A stretch of 64,000 nt of DNA, from positions 62,001 to 126,000 of the forward strand of contig NZ_BMTU01000004.1 of the NCBI RefSeq assembly GCF_014649835.1. Reading direction: 5' to 3'. Under the pieces are notes generated by a model that made no database searches, was not told the origin of the DNA, and worked only from the letters and a program-made list of their open reading frames with translations. The position numbers and the translations under genes are program-made. Positions 16,838 to 28,220 of this stretch are shown here, piece after piece (the first letter of the stretch is position 1; each line of letters starts with the position of its first letter). The DNA is from Streptomyces pilosus (GTDB taxonomy: Bacteria > Actinomycetota > Actinomycetes > Streptomycetales > Streptomycetaceae).

Positions 16838-17228
16838 ACACTCCCGGAGGTTCGGAGGCCGGAAGTCTCCCGTCCGTGACGCTCACCGGTCCACGCATTT
16901 ACCGCGCACTGGCGAGAACCGGACACCGTCGCGTTCGCGTACGCAACGGGAACGGATGTGCGCCGGCACGGTGTCGTCGACACATGCGGCACGCCCGTAT
17001 GCGTGAGTCGCGCGCACCGGTCCGGCGGAGGATCACGGCACCTTTTCGAACCGGTTCCGGTGACGGAGCGACCACACGGCGCAGATGTTCGATCATCGGC
17101 GGTCATCCCCGGAAACCCGTGCCCCCGGGAGCGGGCCGCCTGCCTACGGTGCCACCGCGGCCGAGAGCGAGGGGTGCTGCCGCGTCCGGCCGACGCAACC
17201 CACGATTCGACTGAAGAGGGAGACGTCC
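16838..17228. other. 391-bp divergent intergenic region
   Basis: It separates the ABC exporter (-) from the roadblock-like gene (+), so it must carry two promoters. It is locally less GC-rich around 16890-17100. I could not assign -35/-10 hexamers with confidence, and no frame looks coding. Confidence 0.5.
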
Positions 17229-17603
17229 ATGGCAACCGTGGAAGTGTCGCTGAAGGACATCATGACCGCCATCGAAGGGGCCGTCGGAGCGGCCCTCGTC
17301 GACTACTCCAGCGGCATGGCGCTGGGGACACTGGGCGGGGGGAAGGACCTGGACCTGACCGTCGCGGCGGCCGGCAACACGGACGTGATCCGCGCCAAGG
17401 TGCGCACGATGGAACTGCTCGGTCTGAGCGGCCAGATCGAGGACATCCTGATCACGCTCGAAACCCAGTACCACCTGATCCGGCTGGTCACCGGCCGCAG
17501 CGGCAACGGCCTGTTCCTGTACGTCGTCCTGGACAAGTCCCGCTCGAACCTGGCGATGGCCCGCCACCAGCTCAAGCGGATCGAGGAACAGCTGGAGGTA
17601 TGA
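17229..17603 (+). CDS. Small roadblock/LC7-like protein
   Basis: 124 residues, ATG after a GAGGGAGA purine-rich site. The sequence has the alternating alpha/beta pattern and length of roadblock/LC7 domains (AALVDYSSGMALGTLGGG as the first strand-turn-strand, then LILETQ-like strands). The last third (FLYVVLDKSRSNLAMARHQLKRIEEQ) is the terminal strand plus helix. Such proteins partner with small Ras-like GTPases in Streptomyces conservon systems or act alone; no GTPase gene is adjacent here. The family call is by pattern only. Confidence 0.55.
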   Translation: MATVEVSLKDIMTAIEGAVGAALVDYSSGMALGTLGGGKDLDLTVAAAGNTDVIRAKVRTMELLGLSGQIEDILITLETQYHLIRLVTGRSGNGLFLYVVLDKSRSNLAMARHQLKRIEEQLEV

Positions 17604-17634
17604 CCGGTCCGCGGAACCGGCCGACGCATGCCCG

Positions 17635-17666
17635 TGATGTGAAGACTTCTTCAAGTCACCACATCA
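17635..17666. promoter_or_regulatory. Inverted repeat upstream of the ArsR gene
   Basis: TGATGTG (17635-17641) and its complement CACATCA (17660-17666) are 18 bases apart, with a further near-palindrome GAAGACTTCTTC between them. The patch is AT-richer than its surroundings. It could be an operator for the ArsR regulator 140 bp downstream or a weak terminator for the gene before. Confidence 0.35.
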
Positions 17667-17806
17667 ACATGGTCCCAAGCCATGGGCGTGCGCCGCGGCG
17701 AGCGAGAAGGATCGGTGGCGAGGAACGGCACATCGTGCGGCGGCGCGTCCTCGGGGCGCCGCCGCGCCTTGCAGAACATCCCCGATGCGGCAGGGAGCGC
17801 GCACCC

Positions 17807-18208
17807 ATGCAAGTCCCCCTCTACCAGGTCAAGGCGGAGTTCTTCCGGATGCTGGGACACCCCGTCCGCATCAGGGTCCTGGAGCTGCTCCAGCACGGGC
17901 CCGTGCCGGTGCGGGACCTGCTCGCCGACATCGACATCGAACCGTCCAGCCTCTCCCAGCAGTTGGCCGTGCTCAGGAGGTCCGGCATCGTCGTCTCGGT
18001 CCGGGAGGGCTCCACCGTCCGCTACGCCCTCGCCGGCGGTGACGTCGCCGAACTGCTGCGCGCGGCGCGCCGGATCCTCACCGAGCTGCTGGCCGGGCAG
18101 AGCGAACTGCTGGCCGAACTGCGGCAGACGGACGCGCCGGTGCCGTCGGTACCGGCGGTGTCGTCAGCGCCTCGGGTGCCGTCGGTGCCCAGGAGCGGGC
18201 AGGGCTGA
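17807..18208 (+). CDS. ArsR/SmtB-family transcriptional regulator
   Basis: 133 residues. A winged helix fills residues ~5-85: VKAEFFRMLGHPVRIRVLELLQHGPVPVRDLLADI, then SSLSQQLAVLRRSGIVVSVREGSTVRYAL as recognition helix and wing. No CVC metal-binding motif in the recognition helix, so metal sensing is not supported. A 40-residue C-terminal part forms a helix (AARRILTELLAGQSELLAELRQ) and a Val/Pro/Ser-rich tail. The target is unknown; autoregulation through the inverted repeat at 17635-17666 is possible. Confidence 0.85.
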   Translation: MQVPLYQVKAEFFRMLGHPVRIRVLELLQHGPVPVRDLLADIDIEPSSLSQQLAVLRRSGIVVSVREGSTVRYALAGGDVAELLRAARRILTELLAGQSELLAELRQTDAPVPSVPAVSSAPRVPSVPRSGQG

Positions 18209-18231
18209 GCGCGCCCGCACGGGCGGGCCCG

Positions 18232-20543
18232 TCACAGGTCGCCGGGTGTGTCCAGGCCGGTCAGCGCGCCCACCGGGTCCACGTCGGGGGTGCCGCGGGG
18301 CCACCAGTCGTCCTGGCCCGCTTCGGACTCGTAGGCGTACCAGAGGTGGTCGCGGCCGAGGCGGAGCTGGACGTGGCCCCGGGGATGGGTGAGGCGGTTG
18401 CGCCAGGGCCGGAAGGCCGGGAGGTCGGCGGCCAGGAGGAGCGGGCGGGCGCGGTCGAAGCGGCCGGCCGGCGGGTCCCAGGAGTCCTCGAGGACGGCGA
18501 GGCCCGTGGAACCGCCCTGGCGCCAGGCGGCGACCGCGCGGGCCAGTTCGGCGGGGGTGCGGCCGACGGCCCGGGCCAGGGAGGTGTACAGCGCGCGGGT
18601 CGCGGCGGTCAGTCCGGAACCGGGGCGCGCGGCGGCGAGACGCACCGCGTCGTGCCACAGGGTGAGCCCGCCGACGGGGTCCCGTCCGGTGGTGAGCAGG
18701 GTGTGCGCGCGGGCGGCCGCGTCGGTGGCGAGCTGGTCCAGCGCGAACGGGTCGGGGCCGCCGGGGGAGGCGGGATAGACGGGCGGCTGCTCGGGGTGCG
18801 GCGGCATCGGCAACGGGGCGGGCAGCGGCGGGAGTTCGCGGTGGGCCAGCGCCTCGGTGGCGCGGACGCCGGGCAGGGGCTCGGGTTCCCTGTCCCGGGC
18901 GGCGCGGGCCGCGCGGGCGGCGCTCAGCCTCGACAGCGCGTCGATCACCTCGCGCTCACCGCGTCCGCGCAGCAGGAGCAGCACGAACGGATCGGCGTCG
19001 AGCAGCCGGGCGGTCTGGTAGCAGAGGGCCGCCGCGTGCTTGCAGGGGTGACCGGAGTCGGGGCAGCTGCACCGCGGGGCGAGGTCGCCGGGGCCGGGCA
19101 ACAGGGGGACCCCGCAGTCGGCGAGGGACTGGGGCATCTCGTTGTCGAGCAGGGCCGCGATGTGTCCGGGCCGCTCGGCGGCGGCGTCCAGGAACCGCTC
19201 CCAGTCGGCGTCCCCGAACGTCCGCAGCCGCACCTGCACCCGGTAGGGCCGGGGCCGGCTGCCCCGTACGTACGCGAGGACCAGTCCCGGTGTGACGGTG
19301 ATGGCGTCGACGTGTCCCTGCTCGGCGTACCCGCGTCCGCGGGCGAGCCGCGCGGCGTCCAGCGCGCCGTCCTCCAGCGCGGTGACCCACGCCCTGCCCC
19401 ACCACGTCCCGGCGAAGCCCTCTCCGCCGTCGGTGCGCGGCGGGAACGCGGGGAAGGTGCGGCGCAGGTCGCCGTCGCGGGCGGGGGCGGCCATGGTGCG
19501 GGGCGTGGCGTACGGGGCGGGGGGCGTCTCCGGTGGGGCGGGCGGGGCAGGAGGAGTCGGAGCGGCGGCCGGGCTCTCCCGGCGGGGGCGCGCTTCGGAC
19601 ACCGGGTCCGGCCGCGCTTGGGACACCGGTTCCGGGCGTACCTGCGACACCGGTTCCGGGCGCGCTTCGGACACCGGGTCCGGCCGGGGCGTGTCCTCGT
19701 CGGCGGGCATGCGGAAGGCGTCGGCCAGTGCCGCGCGTACCTCACGGGCCCGCTCCTCGGCGACACGGTCGCCGCGCGTGGTGCGGGGAACGCGAGGTGC
19801 GGGCGCGGCGCGCCGCCGCGCGGACCCGCTCCGGTCCTCCGCCTGCGCACGGGCGCGCTCCGCCTCCGCGCGGGCCGAACGCAGGGCCTCCCGCGCGACG
19901 TCCCCGGGCCGCCGCCCCGCGCGACCGCCCTCGCCCTGACCGGTGCTCGCCGGGTCACCGGGCCCGGAGGAGGACCTCTCCCCTGCGGCCCCCGCACCGT
20001 GCGTGCCCACCTCCGGCAAGGGGCCGGACCCCGGGGAAGGTGGGCTCACGGAGCCGGTCGGCGCCGGGGTGGCCTCGGTCGCCGCGGCCCGCGCCGCCTC
20101 CCGCGCGGGCCGTTCGGCACGGGGTGGTCCGGGCCGTACGGCACCCCCGGCGTCATCCACCGCTTCGGCAGCGGCCGCGCCGCCGGACGTTTCCCCGGCA
20201 GGTCCCGCCTCGGCCGAAGCGGCGTGCGCCACTCCCCCGGTGGCCGGTGTCCCGGGCCGGGCAACGCCGGGCGGCTCGTCGTCGCGCTTCGCCCCCTCGG
20301 CGGGCAGGGCGCTGCCGGCGTCCGCCGAGGCGCCGGACGGGCCTGTCCCGCCGTCCTCCCCTGCCGTCGGCGCCTCCCCGGGCCCGGTTTCGCGGCGGGC
20401 GCGGCGGAGCGCCTCCCGGGCCGGGTCGCCCGGACGCCGTGACGGGTCGGCGGGCGGACCTGCCGGGCCGGCCGCCGGCTCGCGGGCCGCCCGGGCACGT
20501 GCCGCGCGCAGTGCCTCGCGGGCCTCGTCGGACGGGCGGGGGT

Positions 20544-20547
<4 letters not shown>
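18232..20547 (-). CDS. SWIM zinc-finger protein, partner of the SNF2 helicase
   Basis: 771 residues; ATG at 20547 preceded by GGAGG. The N-terminal ~330 residues are low-complexity Ala/Arg/Glu/Pro with repeated AREALR segments (coiled-coil-prone) and PDPVSEARPEPVSQ repeats. The core begins near FAGTWWGRAWVTALEDG, and the SWIM motif CSCPDSGHPCKHAAALCY lies near residue 493. The C-terminal part has no recognised fold. The ATG overlaps the stop of the SNF2 gene (ATGA), so they are made together; the pair is widespread in Streptomyces and may act on chromosomal DNA or RNA polymerase complexes. Confidence 0.85.
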
Positions 20548-23441
<2,894 letters not shown>

Positions 23442-23537
23442 ACGTCCTGCCACCTCCCGTCCGCGTGCCGGCCTGCGTCGTCTTCGACTCTACGGGCGTG
23501 GTACGACAACCCGCCCCGGCGGCCGGCGGGCGCGGGA

Positions 23538-24116
23538 TCAGGGCACGGTGCGCGAGACGACGTACACCCTCGGGTAGCCGGGCTTGTCGTGGTTGACGAC
23601 GACGTCGTGCGTGGGTGCCGGGTCCTCCTGCGCGTGGACCAGTCCGGACCAGGTGCCGGGACCGTCGAAGGTCCAGCCGGTGACCTCCCGGTCGCGCCGG
23701 CCGATGGTGAGGTCGCCCCGCTTCAGCTCGCTCTCCTGCACCCCGATGCCGGTGAGGAAGGCGCTCAGGCCCGCGTCGGTCGTCTCGAACTCGACGTAGA
23801 GGCGGCTGGTCTTCCAGTTGTTGGTCTCGTAGTAGGCGACCCACCAGGCCGGGTGCGGCAGGGGCACCTGGTAGATGCGGCGCTGGAGCTTGGACGGCCA
23901 GCCCTCGGTGAGGCCGGTCGCGGAGTACTTCGCCTCCTTGTCCTTGCCGCTGGCCCGGCTCTGGTTCGCCGAGATCACCAGATAGCCGGCCGGGACGCCG
24001 ATGAGCAGCACGATGATCAGCAGGGTGAGTGCCCTGCGGCGGATCCGGTGGCGCCGGTCCTCGGCCGGGCCGGGTTCGCCCCGTACGCCCGGCTGCTGGG
24101 AGAGGTCACCGGTCAC
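23538..24116 (-). CDS. Membrane-anchored protein of unknown function
   Basis: 192 residues. The GTG at 24116 overlaps the stop of the sugar-kinase gene (GTGA). One N-terminal helix (RALTLLIIVLLIGVPAGYLVI, residues ~28-48) anchors an exported ~140-residue domain rich in Trp and Tyr (WWVAYYETNNWKTSRLYVEFETT). I recognise no catalytic motif. Coupling to the kinase implies co-expression but not a shared function. Confidence 0.75.
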   Translation of the reverse strand: MTGDLSQQPGVRGEPGPAEDRRHRIRRRALTLLIIVLLIGVPAGYLVISANQSRASGKDKEAKYSATGLTEGWPSKLQRRIYQVPLPHPAWWVAYYETNNWKTSRLYVEFETTDAGLSAFLTGIGVQESELKRGDLTIGRRDREVTGWTFDGPGTWSGLVHAQEDPAPTHDVVVNHDKPGYPRVYVVSRTVP

Positions 24117-25261
24117 AGGGACTCCTGGGTGGTGCGGCGGGCCTCCGCGTACCGCTCGTAGCGCTCGTAGCGTTCGACCCGGCGGCGCTTGGCGCGGCGG
24201 AAGCGGCGGGCGACCAGACGGGCGAGGTCGGCGGCGCCGACCATGCCGGCCTCGGGGCCGAGCTGGGCGCGGACGATGTGGGCCTCGGGACGGTAGCCGC
24301 GGCCGGTGAGGTGGCGCTTGAAGGCGTCCCGCGCGGGCCCGATCAGCAGGTCGTCGGCGGCGGAGACGCCCCCGCCGATGACGAAGCACGACGGGTCGAG
24401 GGCGGCGGCGAGGTTGGCGATGCCGACGCCGAGCCACTGGCCGATGTCCTGGAGCAGTTCGATGCACATGGCGTCGCCCTCGCGGGCCAGCTCGGTGATC
24501 ATCGGGCCGCTGATGTCGGCGATGTTCCCCTTGACGTGCTCGATGATCCCGTAGGCGACGGGCGAGTCGGCGGCGGCCAGCTCGCGTGCCTCGCGGACCA
24601 GCGCGTTGCCGGAGCTGTACTGCTCCCAGCAGCCGCGGTTGCCGCAGGGGCAGCGGTGTCCGCCGGGGACGACCTGCATGTGCCCGAACTCGCCGGCCAC
24701 CCCGTACTTGCCGCGCTTGACCTGGCCGTCCTCCAGGATCGCGCCGCCGATGCCGGTGCCGAGGGTGATCATGACGAGGTGGTCCTCGCCGCGTCCGGCG
24801 CCGAAGCGCCACTCGGCCCAGGCGGCGGAGTTGGCGTCGTTGTCGACCAGGACCGGGACGGCGAGCCGGCCGGCGAGGCGGTCGCGCAGCGGCTCGTTGC
24901 GCCAGGACAGGTGGGGGGCGAACAGCACGCGGTTGCGGTCGGCGTCGACCCAGCCGGCCGCGCCGATGCCGACGGCGTGCACGTCGTGCCGGTCGGACAG
25001 GTCCAGCACCAGTTCGACGATGGTGTCCTCGACGACCTTCGGGCTCTTGGACTTGTCCGGGGTCTCCGTGCGGAGCCGCTCCAGGATGTTGCCGTCGGCG
25101 TCGACGACGCCCGCCATCACCTTGGTGCCGCCGATGTCGATGCCCACCGTCGGGACGCGGGGCGCCGTCAGGTGCGAGCGGCGCTCGCGGGTGCCGACGG
25201 TTCTCAGGACCGGGGCGCGGCGGGAGCCGATGGGGGCGGTGAAGTCGCGGTAGGTGCTCAT
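24113..25261 (-). CDS. ROK-family sugar kinase (glucokinase-like)
   Basis: 382 residues, with a ~38-residue extension before the first conserved strand. The phosphate loop is GIDIGGTKVMAGVVDADG, the catalytic region is VLVDNDANSAAWAEW (catalytic Asp in NDAN), the ATP region is TLGTGIGGAI, and the ROK zinc site is CPCGNRGCWEQY with its upstream His in EFGHMQVVPGGH. It phosphorylates a hexose at the 6-position; glucose is the default guess. The C-terminus carries a charged RRRVERYERYERYAEARR tail. The GntR site at 25447 lies 186 bp upstream, so control by the neighbouring regulator is conceivable. Confidence 0.9.
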   Translation of the reverse strand: MSTYRDFTAPIGSRRAPVLRTVGTRERRSHLTAPRVPTVGIDIGGTKVMAGVVDADGNILERLRTETPDKSKSPKVVEDTIVELVLDLSDRHDVHAVGIGAAGWVDADRNRVLFAPHLSWRNEPLRDRLAGRLAVPVLVDNDANSAAWAEWRFGAGRGEDHLVMITLGTGIGGAILEDGQVKRGKYGVAGEFGHMQVVPGGHRCPCGNRGCWEQYSSGNALVREARELAAADSPVAYGIIEHVKGNIADISGPMITELAREGDAMCIELLQDIGQWLGVGIANLAAALDPSCFVIGGGVSAADDLLIGPARDAFKRHLTGRGYRPEAHIVRAQLGPEAGMVGAADLARLVARRFRRAKRRRVERYERYERYAEARRTTQESL

Positions 25262-25358
25262 CGTGTGCGATTGTGCCGCACCGGTGTGCTGAATGTGGTG
25301 CGGGGCAGGTGGGGGGTGGTGCGGATCATCGCCGGGTGCGGGCTCGCCGGCGCCGGTC

Positions 25359-25391
25359 GCGCGGTTCCCCGCGCCCCTGGGGCGCTGCGGG
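25359..25391. repeat. REP-like intergenic hairpin
   Basis: The sequence gcgcggttccccgcgcccct and the following ggggcgc match a short GC palindromic element that recurs in many Streptomyces intergenic regions. Its core at 25371-25385 folds on itself (GCGCCCC with GGGGCGC). It lies in the 220-bp gap between the GntR and ROK genes. Confidence 0.5.
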
Positions 25392-25446
25392 TTCCCGGCG
25401 TCGATCGCCGAGGTCGGTTTTCCTCCGTGAGCTGACGCCGGTCTGA

Positions 25447-25458
25447 TTGTCCGGACAT
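25447..25458. promoter_or_regulatory. Candidate GntR operator, copy 1
   Basis: TTGTCCGGACAT, containing the perfect palindrome TGTCCGGACA, occurs here just past the 3' end of the GntR gene and is repeated exactly at 26296-26307 in the GntR/dehydrogenase divergent promoter. Confidence 0.5.
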
Positions 25459-25481
25459 TGCGACGAAGGCGGCCCGCGCGG

Positions 25482-26246
25482 TCAGGACCGCACGAGGAGC
25501 TGGAACTCGAAGGAGTAGCGGTCGGGGCGGTAGGTGTGGGTGCCGAACTCCACGGCGCGGCCGGTGTCGTCGAAGGTGACGCGCTGCATGGTGAGCAGCG
25601 GGGCGCCGGTCCGCTCGCCCAGCCGCTCGGCCTCGGCGGCGGTGGCGGCCCGGGCGCCGATGGTCTGGCGGGCGCTGTGCAGGGTGATGCCGGCGGCCCG
25701 CATGAGCCGGTACAGGCCGGTGGCCTCGAGTTGTCCGGTGTCCAGGTCGAGCAGCCCCGGCGGCAGGTAGTTGCACAGGTACGCCATCGGCTCCCCGTGG
25801 GCGAGCCGCAGCCGTTCGATCCGGTGCACCTCGCTGTCCTCGGCCACGGCGAGCGCGGCGGCGACGTCGGCGGTCGCGGCGACGACGGTGTTGACCAGCA
25901 CCCGGGTGGCCGGGCGCTGACCGGCCGACTCCAGGTCGTCGTAGAGGCTGCTGAGTTCCAGCGGGCGCTTGACCTGGCTGTGCACCACCTGGGTGCCGAC
26001 CCCGCGGCGGCGGACGAGCAGGCCCTTGTCGACGAGCGACTGGATGGCCTGGCGGACGGTCGGCCGGGACAGACCGAGCCGCGCGGCGAGCTCGATCTCG
26101 TTGCCCAGCAGGGTGCCGGGCGTCAGCACGCCGCGCTCGATCGCGGACTCCAGCTGCTGGGACAGCTGGAAGTACAACGGCACGGGGGAGCCGCGGTCGA
26201 CGCTCAGCTCCAGTTGTACGGTCGGGTCCACTTCTGGTTTCGGCAC
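25482..26246 (-). CDS. GntR/HutC-family transcriptional regulator with UTRA domain
   Basis: 254 residues. The N-terminal winged helix covers ~20-90: PLYFQLSQQLESAIERGVL, EIELAARLGLSRPTVRQAIQSLVDKGLLVRRRGVGT. The C-terminal UTRA effector domain (about 100-250) has RIERLRLAHGEPMAYLCNYLP and ends RPDRYSFEFQLLV, the standard HutC/UTRA closing strand. Ligands of such regulators are sugars or sugar phosphates. The adjacent ROK kinase and inositol-dehydrogenase-like gene point to carbohydrate or inositol catabolism. Two copies of TTGTCCGGACAT flank the gene. Confidence 0.92.
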   Translation of the reverse strand: MPKPEVDPTVQLELSVDRGSPVPLYFQLSQQLESAIERGVLTPGTLLGNEIELAARLGLSRPTVRQAIQSLVDKGLLVRRRGVGTQVVHSQVKRPLELSSLYDDLESAGQRPATRVLVNTVVAATADVAAALAVAEDSEVHRIERLRLAHGEPMAYLCNYLPPGLLDLDTGQLEATGLYRLMRAAGITLHSARQTIGARAATAAEAERLGERTGAPLLTMQRVTFDDTGRAVEFGTHTYRPDRYSFEFQLLVRS

Positions 26247-26295
26247 GGGCCGAGCGTAGCCGCGTGCGCTGTTGACGGGAAGTCGTGTAGTTCGG

Positions 26296-26307
26296 TTGTC
26301 CGGACAT
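26296..26307. promoter_or_regulatory. Candidate GntR operator, copy 2
   Basis: Second exact copy of TTGTCCGGACAT, 50 bp from the GntR start and directly upstream of the -35 hexamer of the divergent dehydrogenase gene, a position suitable for autoregulation and for control of the dehydrogenase. Confidence 0.6.
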
Positions 26308-26312
26308 ACGGA

Positions 26313-26341
26313 TTGACAGGGGCCGGTGCGGGGCCCACCTT
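26313..26341 (+). promoter_or_regulatory. Probable promoter of the dehydrogenase gene, possibly leaderless
   Basis: A perfect -35 TTGACA lies at 26313-26318. With a 17-bp spacer the -10 would be CACCTT (26336-26341), a weak match. That places the transcript start about at the ATG (26348), and no purine-rich ribosome site precedes it, which suggests a leaderless mRNA. Confidence 0.5.
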
Positions 26342-26347
26342 GATTCC

Positions 26348-27373
26348 ATGCGCATCGGGGTCATCGGTACGGGCCGTATCGGCACCATCCACGCCCACAC
26401 ACTCAGCAGGCACCGCGACGTCGGCTCCCTGATCCTCACGGACGTGGATCCGGCCCGGGCCCAGGCCCTCGCCCACCGTCTCGGCGAGACGGCGGCACCC
26501 GGGGTGGACGAGATCTACACCTGGGGGGTGGACGCCGTGGTGATCACGGCGGCCACCTCCGCCCACGCCGACCTGATCGGCCGGGCGGCGCGCGCGGGAC
26601 TGCCGGTGTTCTGCGAGAAGCCCGTCGCCCTGGACCTCGCGGGGACGTTACAGGCGATCACGGAGGTCGAGACCGCCGGGACGGTGCTGCAGATGGGCTT
26701 CCAGCGGCGGTTCGACGCCGGTTACACGGGCGCGCGTGAGGCGGTGCGCTCGGGCAGGCTCGGACGGCTGCACACGGTGCGGGCGATGACCAGTGACGCG
26801 GAGCCGCCGCCGGCCGGGTACCTGGCGCAGTCCGGCGGTCTGTACCGGGACACCCTGATCCACGACTTCGACATGCTGCGCTGGGTGACCGGCCGGGAGG
26901 TCGCCGACGTCTACGCCTGCGGTTCCGACGCCGGGCCCGCGATGTTCCGGGACGCCGGCGACGTCGACACGGGTGCGGCGCTGCTCACCCTGGACGACGG
27001 CACGCTCGCCACGGTCACCGCGACCCGGATGCACGGCGCCGGCTACGACGTGCGGATGGAGCTCGCCGGTGAGCGGGACCAGATCGCGGTCGGCCTGGAC
27101 GACCGTACGCCGATCGCGTCCACGGAACCGACCGGACCGCCGGCCGCGGACAAGCCGTGGACGGGGTTCCTGGAGCGGTTCGGGGCCGCGTACGAGGCGG
27201 AGCTGATCGCGTTCGTCGAGGTGGTGCGGGGCGAGCGGGCCAATCCCTGCGACGGGCGTGAGGCCCTCCGGGCGCTGCTGATCGCGGAGGCCTGCGAGAA
27301 GTCCCGGCGGGAGCGCAGACCGGTCCGTCCGTCGGAGCTGCTGAGCGGGTCCCAGGAGGCGGCGCTGACCTGA
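26348..27373 (+). CDS. Gfo/Idh/MocA oxidoreductase, myo-inositol 2-dehydrogenase-like
   Basis: 341 residues. The N-terminal Rossmann fold is RIGVIGTGRIGTIHAHTL, followed by the family EKP motif in VFCEKPVALDL (catalytic Lys near residue 93). The substrate half includes QRRFDAGYTGAREAV and DTLIHDFDMLRWVTG, where HDFDM holds the Asp/His pair typical of inositol dehydrogenases. It would oxidise a cyclitol or sugar with NAD(P). Leucine 101 is encoded by TTA (26648-26650), so efficient translation should need the bldA tRNA. Divergent from the GntR regulator. Confidence 0.88.
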   Translation: MRIGVIGTGRIGTIHAHTLSRHRDVGSLILTDVDPARAQALAHRLGETAAPGVDEIYTWGVDAVVITAATSAHADLIGRAARAGLPVFCEKPVALDLAGTLQAITEVETAGTVLQMGFQRRFDAGYTGAREAVRSGRLGRLHTVRAMTSDAEPPPAGYLAQSGGLYRDTLIHDFDMLRWVTGREVADVYACGSDAGPAMFRDAGDVDTGAALLTLDDGTLATVTATRMHGAGYDVRMELAGERDQIAVGLDDRTPIASTEPTGPPAADKPWTGFLERFGAAYEAELIAFVEVVRGERANPCDGREALRALLIAEACEKSRRERRPVRPSELLSGSQEAALT

Positions 27374-27478
27374 CGCGCCGACGCCGGCTCGGGGGGCCCG
27401 GACCGGCAGGACCGTCCCCTGGGCGACCGCGCACGGGGTCTCCGTGCCGTCCTCGGCGAGGATCGGGGTGACGGCGGG

Positions 27479-28152
27479 TCACGGTGTGTCGGTCTCCTCC
27501 ATGAGACCGGCGTCGTGGGCCAGCAGGGCGATCTGCACCCGGTTGTCGAGGTCGAGCTTGGCCAGGATCCGGGAGACGTGGGCCTTGACGGTGGCGACGC
27601 TCAGGTAGAGCTCCGCGGCGATGTCGGCGTTGGCCAGGCCGCGGCCGACGGCGACGGCGACCTCGCGTTCACGGTCGCCGAGGCGAGCGACGCGCTCCCG
27701 CGCGTGCCTGCGCCGGGTGTCGCCGCCGGCTCCGGCCGCGTGCGCCATCAGCTGCCGGGTGACCGCGGGCGACAGCACCGGTTCGCCGGCCGCGACCCGG
27801 CGGACGGCGGCGACGATCTCGGCTGGCGGGGTGTCCTTGAGGACGAACCCGGCGGCCCCCGCGCGCAGCGCGCGCAGCACCTGCTCGTCCGCGTGGAAGG
27901 TGGTGAGCACCACGACCTGCGGGGCGTCCTCGCGGCGGCGCAGCGACTCGGTCGCGGTGAGACCGTCCACGGCCGGCATCCGGATGTCCATCAGGACGAC
28001 GTCCGGGCGGTGCGGTCCACGAGCGCCCCCACCTCGCCGCCGTCGGCCGCCTCCCCGACGATCTCGATGTCGTCCGCGCCGCCCAGCATGAGGGACAGCC
28101 CGGCTCGCACCAGCGGGTCGTCGTCGACGAGGAGCAGTCTGATCGCGGTCAT
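27479..28152 (-). pseudogene. NarL/LuxR-type response regulator broken by a frameshift
   Basis: The 5' part (from ATG at 28152) encodes a receiver start, IRLLLVDDDPLVRAGLSLML, ending ALVDR, then runs out of frame to a stop near 27991. The rest continues in another frame as VVLMDIRMPAVDGLTATESL with the phospho-acceptor Asp, the receiver Lys (FVLKDTPP), and a C-terminal LuxR helix-turn-helix (LGDREREVAVAVGRGLANADIAAELYLSVATVKAHVSRIL). Adding one base near 28013 would restore a continuous ~224-residue regulator (VDRHRPDVVLMDIRMP). The sensor kinase next door is intact. A sequencing error is the alternative explanation. Confidence 0.8.
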
Positions 28153-28220
28153 GGGCGGTACGTAATCACGTCGGCGCGGGACGGGGACACCGGGCCGCCC
28201 GGCCGGCCAGCGGAGCGGGT

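Noticed and set aside
16838..17228. In-frame N-terminal extension of the ABC exporter up to 17235
   Set aside because: The extension is rich in Arg/Ser/Thr without conservation, the region is less GC-rich, and the ATG at 16837 has its own ribosome site.
27374..27478. Coding-like minus-strand frame after the response regulator (reads PAVTPILAEDGTETPCAV)
   Set aside because: Only about 35 codons, no start or ribosome site, and no family recognised; could be a gene remnant but not supportable.
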